The notes under the pieces: generated by a model | Told to the model about the DNA's origin: nothing | The model's database searches: none | Seen by the model: only the letters and a program-made list of their open reading frames with translations | Made by a program: the position numbers and the translations under genes | Shown here: in pieces, positions 1 through 5,594 of the stretch | How positions within the stretch are numbered: the stretch's first letter is position 1 | How the letters are laid out: every line of letters starts with the position of its first letter | Assembly (NCBI GenBank): GCA_002404055.1 | Contig: DHIZ01000410.1 | Location: forward strand, 18,553 to 24,300 | DNA: 5,748 nt | Direction: 5' to 3' | From: Chloroflexi bacterium UBA4733 | GTDB lineage: Bacteria; Chloroflexota; UBA4733

Positions 1-830
1 GAGCGGGTCGCCGCGCGCCTCGGGCCACGTCCAGTCCTGCTGGACGGTGGCGCTGCTGGCGGCCTTCCTGGCGGTGCGGTTTGGCGTCATGCTCTCCTGT
101 TCGACGGTCCGGCGTTACCTGCACCAGATGGGCTGGCGCTGGCGGCGGCCCCGCCTGACCCCGGCCAGTGTGCTGCCGGGTGCCCCCTGGGCGCAGCACG
201 ACCCGGACGAAGTGCCCAAGCTTGCCGCGATCCAGCAAGCACTGCGGGCGGCCAAGCGTGGCTGGGGCCATCTGCTTTATCTGGACGAGTGCGATCTCCA
301 TCTCCTCCCGGTCCTGCGGGCGATGTGGATGAAAGGAGAGCGAGTACGCGTCCCGACGCCCGGCCAGAATCGCCGCCGCGCCTTCTTTGGCGCGTTGGAC
401 GCCATCTCCGGTACCTGGCAGAGCGTCGATCACGACCGCAAGCTGGCGGTGGACTTCGTCCGCTTCCTGGAGCATCTGGCTGCCAGCTACCCGACCGGGC
501 CGCTCTTTCTCGTCTTGGACAGCGCCCCCACCCATACCGCCAAGCACCCGCAAGCGGGTACCCGACAACGCTGGCTGGCTGCCAACCCGCGCCTCCACGT
601 CCTCTGGCTTCCCAAGTACGCTGCCCACGAACACAACCCCGTCGAACGCATCTGGGGCATGATGAAAGACGACGTCGCCGCCAACCGCCTCGCCGGCAGC
701 ATCGACGAACTCACCTGCGCCGCGCGTCGCTTCTTCGCCGACCTCGCTCCCCATCCCGTCTCCCTCGCCACCCCGCCTGCGCTGGAGGCCGTCGCATGAT
801 TTCCTTGCCATTCTTTTGGCTACGTGCTTA
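1..830 (+). mobile_element. IS630-family insertion sequence, right-hand part
   Basis: This is the 3' part of an insertion sequence; its left end lies outside the window. The assignment rests on the transposase it encodes. The right boundary is inferred: IS630 elements insert at TA dinucleotides and usually end a few tens of bases after the transposase stop. A TA at 829-830 follows the stop at 797-799, and the sequence between (800-828) fits a short terminal inverted repeat. The boundary cannot be proven because the left terminal repeat is not visible. A second TA at 821-822 is a possible alternative end. The Ala/Trp-repeat gene runs in frame across the presumed junction. Confidence 0.7.
2..799 (+). 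CDS. IS630-family transposase, 5'-truncated by window edge
   Basis: This enzyme cuts and joins the ends of its IS element at TA target sites using a DDE RNase H-like domain. The frame is open from base 2, so the gene starts upstream of the window; the GTG at 47 is internal. About 265 residues are visible, where such transposases are usually about 340-360. The first third carries the end of the winged-helix DNA-binding region, with the motif STVRRYLHQMGWRWRRPR. The catalytic triad is complete: Asp at 284-286 (motif YLDECDLHLLP), Asp at 518-520 (LDSAPTH), and Glu at 644-646 (NPVERIW). There are 41 residues between the second Asp and the Glu. The motif PTPGQNRRRAFFGALD between the first two acids is also typical of the family. 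No frameshift or internal stop is seen in the visible part, so this copy could be active if its 5' half and both ends are intact. Confidence 0.93.
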   Translation, partial: SGSPRASGHVQSCWTVALLAAFLAVRFGVMLSCSTVRRYLHQMGWRWRRPRLTPASVLPGAPWAQHDPDEVPKLAAIQQALRAAKRGWGHLLYLDECDLHLLPVLRAMWMKGERVRVPTPGQNRRRAFFGALDAISGTWQSVDHDRKLAVDFVRFLEHLAASYPTGPLFLVLDSAPTHTAKHPQAGTRQRWLAANPRLHVLWLPKYAAHEHNPVERIWGMMKDDVAANRLAGSIDELTCAARRFFADLAPHPVSLATPPALEAVA

Positions 831-2002
831 GTCAGCATGCACTTGCTGCCCTTCATAACGCTCCTGGTGAGATCGTTTGCCGGGTGCGGCTTTCCGGCGA
901 GCGAATCGACGGAAGTAATGGATCGTGCGCGAGGGAGTGCACCATCCTTTGGCTGGCCGACGCCGGCAATGTCCTCCGCGAGTTTGCTTGCATCGTCGTG
1001 CAAGATGCACTTGAGCGGGATCGAGAAGGGGGGCGTGAGCCTGACCCGCGCTCATTTGCAGCCATCGAGGCGAAGCGAGCATGGCTGCGTGGTGAGATCG
1101 GCGATGCGACGTTGGCTGCCGCCACGTCAGCCGCCTGGGATTCTGTGAGGGACGTTATAAAAGGTGCTGGCAGGCTTGCTTCCCAGGACGTTGCTTGGGA
1201 TGCTGTCTGGGATGCCACCTGGAACAGCGGCAGAGACACCGCTCGCGCAGCTGGCTGGGCCGCCGCTCGGGTTGGCTGGGGTTCTAGCTGGGATGCTGGC
1301 AAAGACGCCGCTCGGGCGGCTGGCTGGGACGCTTCTCAGGTTGATGGCTGGAGTGAAGAGCGGGCCGCTGCCAGAGATATAGCCTGGGACGCTGCCCGAT
1401 CTGCGGATCGGGCTGTTGGGCTTCGCTGGGACCTTACCAAAGACATTGCCAGGCGGTCTGCGTGGACTGCTGCCAAATCCGCAGGCAGGGTTGCTGCCAG
1501 GCCGCCTGGCTGGGATGCCGGCTGGGACGCCGGTTCGGCTGCCGCCCGAGATACTGCATGGGACGCGGCCTGGAACGATGCGTGGGAAGCTGGCAGGGAT
1601 GCGGCGTGGGACGCTGTCCGTGGCGCTGCTAAAGGCGCTGCTCAAGATGCTGCCATGCGCGCTGCACGATCGGCTGCATGGGACACTGTCACTGCTCGGG
1701 GCGCAGTTCAGGCCGTTGCTTGGGCCGCTGCGCGAGCCGCTGCCAGGACGTCTGCTGCTGCGGATGCTGCCCTGGAGGTTGCCAGGGAGGTTGCGTGGGT
1801 CGCTGCCTGGGACGCTGCAGTTATGGCTGCAATATGTGCTTATTGGCTGCCTGACACGGGCACAGCCGGGGACGCTGCCGCGAGGGACTCCGCCTGGGAC
1901 GTTGCCTGGGATGCTGCTGTTAACGCCTCAAGGACAGAACAGAACGATGTCTTAGAACACATGTTATTGGCTCTCGCTCCAGCAGAGGCGATGGCGCGAT
2001 AA
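824..2002 (+). CDS. Ala/Trp-rich tetrad-repeat protein, probably 5'-truncated by the IS
   Basis: Function unknown. The protein has two parts. Residues 1-100 are of ordinary composition and contain LREFACIVVQDALERD and the segment AAIEAKRAWLRGEI. From memory, this resembles the N-terminal part of uncharacterised bacterial proteins, some labelled putative immunity proteins, in which a short helical domain precedes a long Ala/Trp repeat. Residues 101-370 are that repeat, built from variants of A-W-D-A and A-A-R-D. There are 27 Trp in total, many exactly four residues apart. Residues 136-145 and 159-168 are a near-identical pair 23 residues apart. No signal peptide or membrane segment is evident, and the repeat should be helical. 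The C-terminus (DVLEHMLLALAPAEAMAR) leaves the repeat, so the 3' end looks natural. The GTG at 824 lacks a Shine-Dalgarno and lies in the presumed IS end. The true start was probably removed or lies upstream of the insertion. An in-frame GTG at 884 is an alternative, and the next ATG is far inside the repeat. Confidence 0.75.
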   Translation: MLSQHALAALHNAPGEIVCRVRLSGERIDGSNGSCARECTILWLADAGNVLREFACIVVQDALERDREGGREPDPRSFAAIEAKRAWLRGEIGDATLAAATSAAWDSVRDVIKGAGRLASQDVAWDAVWDATWNSGRDTARAAGWAAARVGWGSSWDAGKDAARAAGWDASQVDGWSEERAAARDIAWDAARSADRAVGLRWDLTKDIARRSAWTAAKSAGRVAARPPGWDAGWDAGSAAARDTAWDAAWNDAWEAGRDAAWDAVRGAAKGAAQDAAMRAARSAAWDTVTARGAVQAVAWAAARAAARTSAAADAALEVAREVAWVAAWDAAVMAAICAYWLPDTGTAGDAAARDSAWDVAWDAAVNASRTEQNDVLEHMLLALAPAEAMAR

Positions 2003-2141
2003 AAGCCGATATGCAGCCAACGCGCCAACCTCCCCGGCATTGGGAAACTGGTCCTTTTCAGGATCTATTTTGGTGGGTTACGCTCATTGCCACCGACTTC
2101 AACCCCACGCAGAACACTCTGTGCCCTAAAAGGTCGCCGCC
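2003..2141. other. Convergent intergenic spacer
   Basis: This spacer lies between the converging ends of the Ala/Trp-repeat gene and the toxin gene. No gene or strong intrinsic terminator is visible. It contains a direct repeat of CCCTAAA at 2124-2130 and 2140-2146, the second copy overlapping the toxin stop codon. It also has a tandem GCCAAC pair near 2018-2031 and a weak TCCT/AGGA hairpin near 2051-2062. None of these has an assignable role. Confidence 0.4.
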
Positions 2142-2504
2142 CTAAAGCCAGGCGTACGAGTCGAGTAGTTCCGGGCCGGCCGGCAGGGTGGTGAGGAATT
2201 CATCGAGGGCGCCGACCCACCGGCCAAGGAACCGTTTGGCCCGCGGGTACTTGCTCGGCGAAGCCAGGAGTAACCCGGCATGGTGATCGCCGCGACCGAC
2301 CATCGTCGCGTGTAAGGGTAAAAAGTGCTGAACATTGTCGGTGACGAGCACGCGCTGCTCGACGAAGGCGATATCTGCCAGCACGACTTCATCCGGCATA
2401 CCCCACCACAATGGCCGCTCCTGAATCGCTACGACATCGTGGCCCCGCTGCCGGAGCTGCGCGGCAATTGCCCGGTCCAGCATCTCGTCCAGCAGCAACT
2501 TCAC
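2142..2504 (-). CDS. DUF5615 family PIN-like toxin of a type II TA pair
   Basis: Predicted ribonuclease toxin of 120 residues, a usual length for DUF5615 proteins, which have a compact PIN-like fold. The N-terminus MKLLLDEMLDRAIAAQLRQR places the first acidic pair at D6/E7, as in the family. A central PDEVVLADIAF segment supplies further acids (D38, E39, D44). The motif RVLVTDNVQHF has D56/N57 at the expected end of a beta strand. GDHHAGLLL at 72-80 matches the next conserved strand. The start is GTG, overlapping the antitoxin stop by four bases (GTGA), so translation is probably coupled; no strong separate Shine-Dalgarno is visible. DUF5615 proteins are classed with VapC-type toxins, and from memory the M. 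tuberculosis VapBC45 pair is a relative with the same partner type. The RNA target cannot be told from sequence. The frame is intact and ends at TAG (2142-2144). Confidence 0.88.
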   Translation of the reverse strand: MKLLLDEMLDRAIAAQLRQRGHDVVAIQERPLWWGMPDEVVLADIAFVEQRVLVTDNVQHFLPLHATMVGRGDHHAGLLLASPSKYPRAKRFLGRWVGALDEFLTTLPAGPELLDSYAWL

Positions 2505-2929
2505 CGCTTCAGCAAGGCTCGCTGAGCCGCCTCGGCCGCCTCGAGGCGAAGGCTTGCCTGGCGATTTTCGGCAATCAGGGCTTCGATCTCTTCAGGGTAC
2601 GCTGCGGCGTAGGCGATGGCGACGCGCACCTGATCCGGTCGCAGTTGTAGATAGTCCGCCGTGGCCGCCACGTCACCATCTTCGGCCCGAAACGTTTCCA
2701 CCACTTGCCACACATCCGCGCGACGACCGGCTAGCCCGGCCAGACGTTCGGTGAGGTGGTTGCGGAAAATGATGCCGGGAAAACGTTCCATGCGCACGCC
2801 TTCTTCCAGGTAGGCGCGGGCGAGAGTTGTCGGCGCCAGGCCGCGACGTCTCGCCAGAGCAGCGATGTCCTGAACGAGCCGCGGCGACGCACGTATCGTC
2901 ACATGGTGGGACGCAGTGTGATCTTCCAT
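2501..2929 (-). CDS. RHH/DUF433-type antitoxin
   Basis: Predicted antitoxin that binds and neutralises the downstream PIN-like toxin and represses its own promoter. It has 142 residues. Residues 8-46 (HHVTIRASPRLVQDIAALAR onward, through a TTLARAYLEEGV helix) look like a ribbon-helix-helix DNA-binding and dimerisation domain: one beta strand, then two helices. Residues 48-121 match the DUF433 pattern, starting at ERFPGIIFR, with DVWQVVETF in the middle and ending VRVAIAYAAAYPEEIEALI. Residues 122-142 form a charged helical tail. The frame extends 13 codons further to a TTG at 2968, but that stretch contains the -35 and -10 boxes, so the ATG at 2929 is the likely start. That ATG has no Shine-Dalgarno, which fits a leaderless mRNA. 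The gene sits 74 bp after the MutS-like gene on the same strand and overlaps the toxin by GTGA. Confidence 0.87.
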   Translation of the reverse strand: MEDHTASHHVTIRASPRLVQDIAALARRRGLAPTTLARAYLEEGVRMERFPGIIFRNHLTERLAGLAGRRADVWQVVETFRAEDGDVAATADYLQLRPDQVRVAIAYAAAYPEEIEALIAENRQASLRLEAAEAAQRALLKR

Positions 2930-2956
2930 GTGCCACACTGTACCGTGGCGTGGCAC
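2930..2956. promoter_or_regulatory. Inverted-repeat operator candidate over the TA promoter
   Basis: A perfect inverted repeat has arms GTGCCAC (2930-2936) and GTGGCAC (2950-2956) separated by 13 bp. It covers the -10 box and the transcription start and ends at the base before the antitoxin ATG. This is a suitable site for autorepression by the ribbon-helix-helix-like antitoxin or the toxin-antitoxin complex. Binding is inferred. Confidence 0.55.
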
Positions 2957-2965
2957 TACCGTCAA
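2937..2965 (-). promoter_or_regulatory. Sigma-70-type promoter of the TA operon
   Basis: On the minus strand there is a -35 box TTGACG (2965-2960), a 17-bp spacer and a -10 box TACAGT (2942-2937). The -35 matches TTGACA at five of six positions and the spacing is ideal. Seven bases separate the -10 box from the antitoxin ATG at 2929, so the predicted +1 falls on or beside the start codon. This predicts a leaderless transcript. Confidence 0.72.
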
Positions 2966-3003
2966 CAATGCGGACGGTTCGTGGTGATGCTTACCGCCGG
3001 CGC

Positions 3004-4698
3004 TTACTCCACCACGCCCCGTTTCCGCAGCAGCTCCGAGATCTGCCCGAAGCTGATGCCGTTCTGCTCGGCGATCTCTGAGGCGTAGCTGACGCCGCGC
3101 GGCAGGCCAGGCAGGATGCGAAAGGTGCGGCGGTGGTGGGAGCCGACAACCGCACCCTGCGCTTCTACGTCGGCCACCAGGCTGCCGGCCTTCGCCGTGC
3201 CCGGCGTGGTCTGGTTGATCTGGTCGACGCCGAAGGCCAGGTCGTGCAGGTGCGTTGCATAGATCGCCCGGACACCGAGCAGGCGCAGGCCGCGCACGGC
3301 GTCGGTGGCGAGGCCCAGCCCTTCCACCGCGCTGGTGCCGGCCAGCACTTCGTTGAGTAGGATCAAACTTTGCGGCGTGGCGGCCGCAAAGATGCCGGCC
3401 AGCCGCTTGGCCTCCTCGTCCAGCCGGCCCATGCCCAACTGCGTAGTCTCCGGTACCGGGAAGTGGGTGTAGATGGCGTCCACCGGGCTGATGCGTGCTT
3501 CAGCGGCAGGCACATACAGCCCGGCCTGGAAGAGGATGTGGATCAAGCCGACGCTCTGGGTGAACGTGGTCTTGCCACCTCGGTTGGGACCCGTCAGGAT
3601 CCAGATGCGCGCCTGCTCCTCATCGAAGGTGACAGGGTTCGTGATGATGCCTCCCGCCTGGTCCGGCGGCGGCACGTTCTTCTGGCGGTACATGCGGAGC
3701 GCCAGACTGACATGGTAGGCCTGTTTGAGCACCGTGACGCGCTCCCGCAGTGGAGCCGGCTCCGGCCGGCAGACCGGCAGACCCGCCTGCTGCAGGCGGC
3801 GCGTCATCGTGACCCCATTCAGGAAGAATGCCAACTCCGGCTCCAGCGGGCTCAGCCCGTGGGCGTTGATCGTTGCATAGCGCTCCAGCGCCTGCGCCAC
3901 AGGCGCCGCGACCTCCGCCAACAGTTTCTGCAAGTCCCGGTAGAGCCGGTTCTCCGGCGTGCCGGCGCTGACCGAGTCACCCATGCGCAGCGGCGTCAGC
4001 GCCCGCTCGCTGCCCTCACCGAAGAGACGGTTGAGCACGGTTGCGCGGCCGGCAATCTTCTCGGCACTCACCTCCAAAATGGCCGCCGACTCCGGCATCA
4101 ATTCATCCGACAGGTTGATGCCAATGCTGAAACTCTGCGCCCGATCAAGGAGACGACGCAAGTCGGGTAGCTCCTCCTGCAAGGCCCGAAACTCGGCAGC
4201 GCCGGTGATCTCGCGCAGGTAGTCGCGCAGCCGGAGTAGCGCTTCCGAAGCAATAGGGCTGCCCTCCAGGGCCGCCTGCAACTGCGTGGCCGTCGTGACG
4301 TGCATCTCCAGTTCGCCGGCGCGAGTTGCCACCTGAATGAAGGGCGCCATCTTGCCGAGGTCGCGGTCGCGCGGCACGCTGAGGGCGGCCAGGTTGGAGA
4401 GCAGCCGTTGTAATCGGCTACAAAGCGCCTCATCAGCCAGCAGGTCCGTCACGACTCCCTGGCGGTAGCGGATCACGGCGCCGTCGGTACACAATTCCGT
4501 GAGGACGCGCTCCACGAAGCGTTCCCGCTGGCGGTCATCGCCCACCAGTACCGCCACCACGTCGTCCAGTTCCAGGTCAGCCGGCACGCTCCCACCCATT
4601 GCCGGCCGCCGATCCGGCGTCGCCGTTTGCCCATTGGGCCAGAGCAAGCTGAGCTGCTCGCGGCGGAACGACGGACCACTGGAATACTCAGGACGCAT
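3004..4698 (-). CDS. MutS-like ATPase lacking the mismatch-recognition domain
   Basis: This is a 564-residue member of the MutS ATPase superfamily. Residues 1-340 correspond to a helical core and lever region without recognisable detail. The C-terminal ATPase domain has the Walker A motif GPNRGGKTT at 370-378, a variant Walker B LILLNE at 445-450 followed by the signature-like LAGTS, and an ATHLHDL histidine switch at 481-487. The catalytic Glu is present, but the residue before it is Asn instead of Asp. It is much shorter than MutS (about 850 residues) and lacks the N-terminal mismatch-binding domain with its Phe-x-Glu motif. It also lacks the Smr nuclease domain of MutS2. It therefore probably does not do classical mismatch repair; related short MutS-like proteins have unclear roles. 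The ATG at 4698 is preceded by GAGAGG six bases upstream. The gene stands alone on this strand, followed after 74 bp by the TA operon. Confidence 0.88.
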   Translation of the reverse strand: MRPEYSSGPSFRREQLSLLWPNGQTATPDRRPAMGGSVPADLELDDVVAVLVGDDRQRERFVERVLTELCTDGAVIRYRQGVVTDLLADEALCSRLQRLLSNLAALSVPRDRDLGKMAPFIQVATRAGELEMHVTTATQLQAALEGSPIASEALLRLRDYLREITGAAEFRALQEELPDLRRLLDRAQSFSIGINLSDELMPESAAILEVSAEKIAGRATVLNRLFGEGSERALTPLRMGDSVSAGTPENRLYRDLQKLLAEVAAPVAQALERYATINAHGLSPLEPELAFFLNGVTMTRRLQQAGLPVCRPEPAPLRERVTVLKQAYHVSLALRMYRQKNVPPPDQAGGIITNPVTFDEEQARIWILTGPNRGGKTTFTQSVGLIHILFQAGLYVPAAEARISPVDAIYTHFPVPETTQLGMGRLDEEAKRLAGIFAAATPQSLILLNEVLAGTSAVEGLGLATDAVRGLRLLGVRAIYATHLHDLAFGVDQINQTTPGTAKAGSLVADVEAQGAVVGSHHRRTFRILPGLPRGVSYASEIAEQNGISFGQISELLRKRGVVE

Positions 4699-4704
4699 CA
4701 GGTG

Positions 4705-4710
4705 CCTCTC
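4705..4710 (-). promoter_or_regulatory. Ribosome binding site of the MutS-like gene
   Basis: GAGAGG on the minus strand lies six bases before the ATG at 4698. It supports that start over any internal one. Confidence 0.65.
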
Positions 4711-4730
4711 GACTTTCAGTGCTTGTACAC

Positions 4731-4746
4731 GCCATCATACAATGGC
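4731..4746 (-). promoter_or_regulatory. Possible -10 box of the MutS-like gene within a short palindrome
   Basis: On the minus strand a TATGAT hexamer (4739-4734) matches the -10 consensus at five of six positions. It lies in a GCCAT/ATGGC inverted repeat (4731-4735 and 4742-4746). It would give a leader of roughly 30 bases containing the GAGAGG site. No good -35 box is found at 17 bp, where the sequence is GGAGAA, so this call is weak. Confidence 0.3.
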
Positions 4747-4900
4747 CCTGCCCAGGTTCTCCGTTCCTGTTACCGGCAAAATCGTCCGAGGGAGTCGGCA
4801 TGCGACATTGTAGCTCGCTTGTATAGTTTCATATGATTGATGACAACCCAGCGCCGCCCAAGGCTGCACGCGGACGTACACGGAACGGTCCACACCTGTC

Positions 4901-4909
4901 CGCTATACT
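4901..4909 (+). promoter_or_regulatory. Possible -10 region upstream of the micro-ORF and small protein
   Basis: The nonamer CGCTATACT contains TATACT, a good -10 match. The identical nonamer recurs at 5312-5320 in the FmdB promoter. No clear -35 box is seen 16-18 bp upstream of this copy. It would place transcription start near 4916, ahead of the ATG at 4937. Confidence 0.33.
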
Positions 4910-4936
4910 CTTTGGTGGGAAGAGGCCGACTTCGAA

Positions 4937-4990
4937 ATGGTTGCCGCTACGATGGACCGTGTCTTCAAAATGAAGGGCTGGCGCAAATGA
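4937..4990 (+). CDS. Candidate 17-codon micro-ORF coupled to the next gene
   Basis: A short frame starts at ATG and ends in TGA, overlapping the ATG of the following gene (ATGA, 4987-4990). It encodes MVAATMDRVFKMKGWRK. AAGAGG at 4920-4925 could serve as a distant ribosome site. The frame stays open upstream to 4844 without an ATG, GTG or TTG start and would add residues such as YTLWWEEADFE, so this may instead be the remnant 3' end of a decayed gene. The function is not recognised. Confidence 0.3.
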   Translation: MVAATMDRVFKMKGWRK

Positions 4991-5211
4991 CAAGAACTCT
5001 TGTCACGACCGAGCGAAGACGCCCGGCCTCGCGGGCGGTACGGGATGAGGCCGCAGCCGCTATCCAGCGTCTTCGGGCGGGCGCACCGTCGGATGATGAG
5101 GTAGTGGTTCACGCTGACCACACCACGGGCGAGTATGACATTGATGCTGCGCTTGCTAGAGTTAAGGCGCAGCGGTGGGCAACCGAAGGGCTGCCGATCC
5201 CCAAGAAATAG
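4987..5211 (+). CDS. Small hypothetical protein, 74 residues
   Basis: Not recognised. The protein is charged and predicted soluble, with no membrane segment and no cysteine. A basic N-terminus (TTERRRPASRAVRDEAAAAI) leads into a helix to about residue 30. An acidic linker follows (SDDEVVVHADHTTGEYDIDA), then a second helix (ALARVKAQRWATEGLPIPKK). The frame is open back to a TTG/ATG at 4837-4842, but that 50-residue extension is rich in His, Cys and Arg and looks noncoding. The ATG at 4987 is preferred: it has AAGGG (4973-4977) nine bases upstream and overlaps the stop of the micro-ORF by ATGA. Size and two-helix layout would suit an antitoxin or small regulator, but no toxin partner is visible and no family is claimed. 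Confidence 0.55.
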   Translation: MTRTLVTTERRRPASRAVRDEAAAAIQRLRAGAPSDDEVVVHADHTTGEYDIDAALARVKAQRWATEGLPIPKK

Positions 5212-5252
5212 GCGATCATCAGTATCCGCGTTCTCCTGGCGCAGGCAGGGAA

Positions 5253-5279
5253 GCGACAAGGAGATCGCGATTTTGTCGC
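5253..5279. repeat. Stem-loop between the small protein and FmdB genes
   Basis: Perfect 7-bp arms GCGACAA (5253-5259) and TTGTCGC (5273-5279) enclose a 13-base loop that itself contains the palindrome ATCGCGAT. It begins about 40 bases after the stop at 5211. It may end the upstream transcript, but no U-tract follows, so terminator function is uncertain. Confidence 0.4.
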
Positions 5280-5290
5280 GTGGCTCTCCG

Positions 5291-5320
5291 TTGCGGGCAG
5301 CGTCAACTTCTCGCTATACT
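5291..5320 (+). promoter_or_regulatory. Promoter of the FmdB-family gene
   Basis: A -35-like TTGCGG (5291-5296), an 18-bp spacer and a -10 box TATACT (5315-5320) predict a start near 5327. That lies just before a GGAGG Shine-Dalgarno at 5328-5332, nine bases ahead of the ATG at 5342. The leader would be only about 15 bases. Confidence 0.5.
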
Positions 5321-5341
5321 ATGCCTCGGAGGTACACGCCG

Positions 5342-5575
5342 ATGCCATTGTATGAATACGCCTGTCTCGACTGCAATGATCGCTTTGAAGACCTGCGGGC
5401 CGCTACCCGGGCCGACGCAGCGGTCCCCTGCACGACCTGCGGCAGCAGCCGCGTCAAGCGCCTGCTCAGCGTCTTTGCCACCCGCTCCTACGGCACGGAA
5501 GGCGGCACGATGGTCGCCTCCGGTGGCGGCGGAGGCGGCTGTGCCTGCGGCGGCAACTGTGCCTGCCGGAACTGA
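5342..5575 (+). CDS. FmdB family zinc-ribbon protein
   Basis: Complete 77-residue protein of the FmdB family (putative regulatory protein), named after a formamidase-associated gene; most members have no proven function. The N-terminus MPLYEYACLDCNDRFED is the family hallmark and fixes the start at 5342, although the frame is open further upstream. The zinc ribbon uses two Cys pairs, C8/C11 and C30/C33 (PCTTCGSSRVKRLLS). After about residue 50 the chain becomes a flexible tail: six glycines (61-66), then C67, C69, C73 and C75 in CACGGNCACRN. A Gly/Cys-rich end is common in this family and could bind a second metal. GGAGG at 5328-5332 is the ribosome site. The gene has its own promoter and is followed by an inverted-repeat element 20 bp after the stop. 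Confidence 0.92.
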   Translation: MPLYEYACLDCNDRFEDLRAATRADAAVPCTTCGSSRVKRLLSVFATRSYGTEGGTMVASGGGGGGCACGGNCACRN

Positions 5576-5594
5576 GGGACCCCTCTCTCTGACT

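Noticed and set aside
289..831. 180-codon + frame inside the transposase gene
   Set aside because: It is an out-of-frame Arg/Pro-rich shadow; the transposase frame carries all conserved motifs.
1136..1930. Possible CRISPR or tandem DNA repeat array
   Set aside because: The repetition is protein-level with a codon-phased 12-bp unit and degenerate copies. There are no uniform repeats separated by unique spacers.
1416..1955. Long open frame in another + frame across the repeat gene, and a matching minus-strand frame at 1127-1645
   Set aside because: The 12-bp GC-rich repeat (variants of TGGGACGCTGCC) keeps stops out of several frames. The other frames give low-complexity Leu/Pro/Gly products, while the 824-2002 frame has a family-like N-terminus and a natural C-terminus.
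2501..2968. Antitoxin start at TTG 2968
   Set aside because: The extra 13 codons overlap the -35 and -10 boxes and the operator, and the domain homology starts only after the ATG at 2929.
3370..4170. 266-codon open frame on the + strand
   Set aside because: It lies wholly antisense to the MutS-like gene and gives an Arg/Gln/His-rich product typical of an antisense shadow of a GC-rich gene.
4903..5259. 118-codon minus-strand frame
   Set aside because: It is antisense to the small-protein gene, with no family resemblance and no clear ribosome site.
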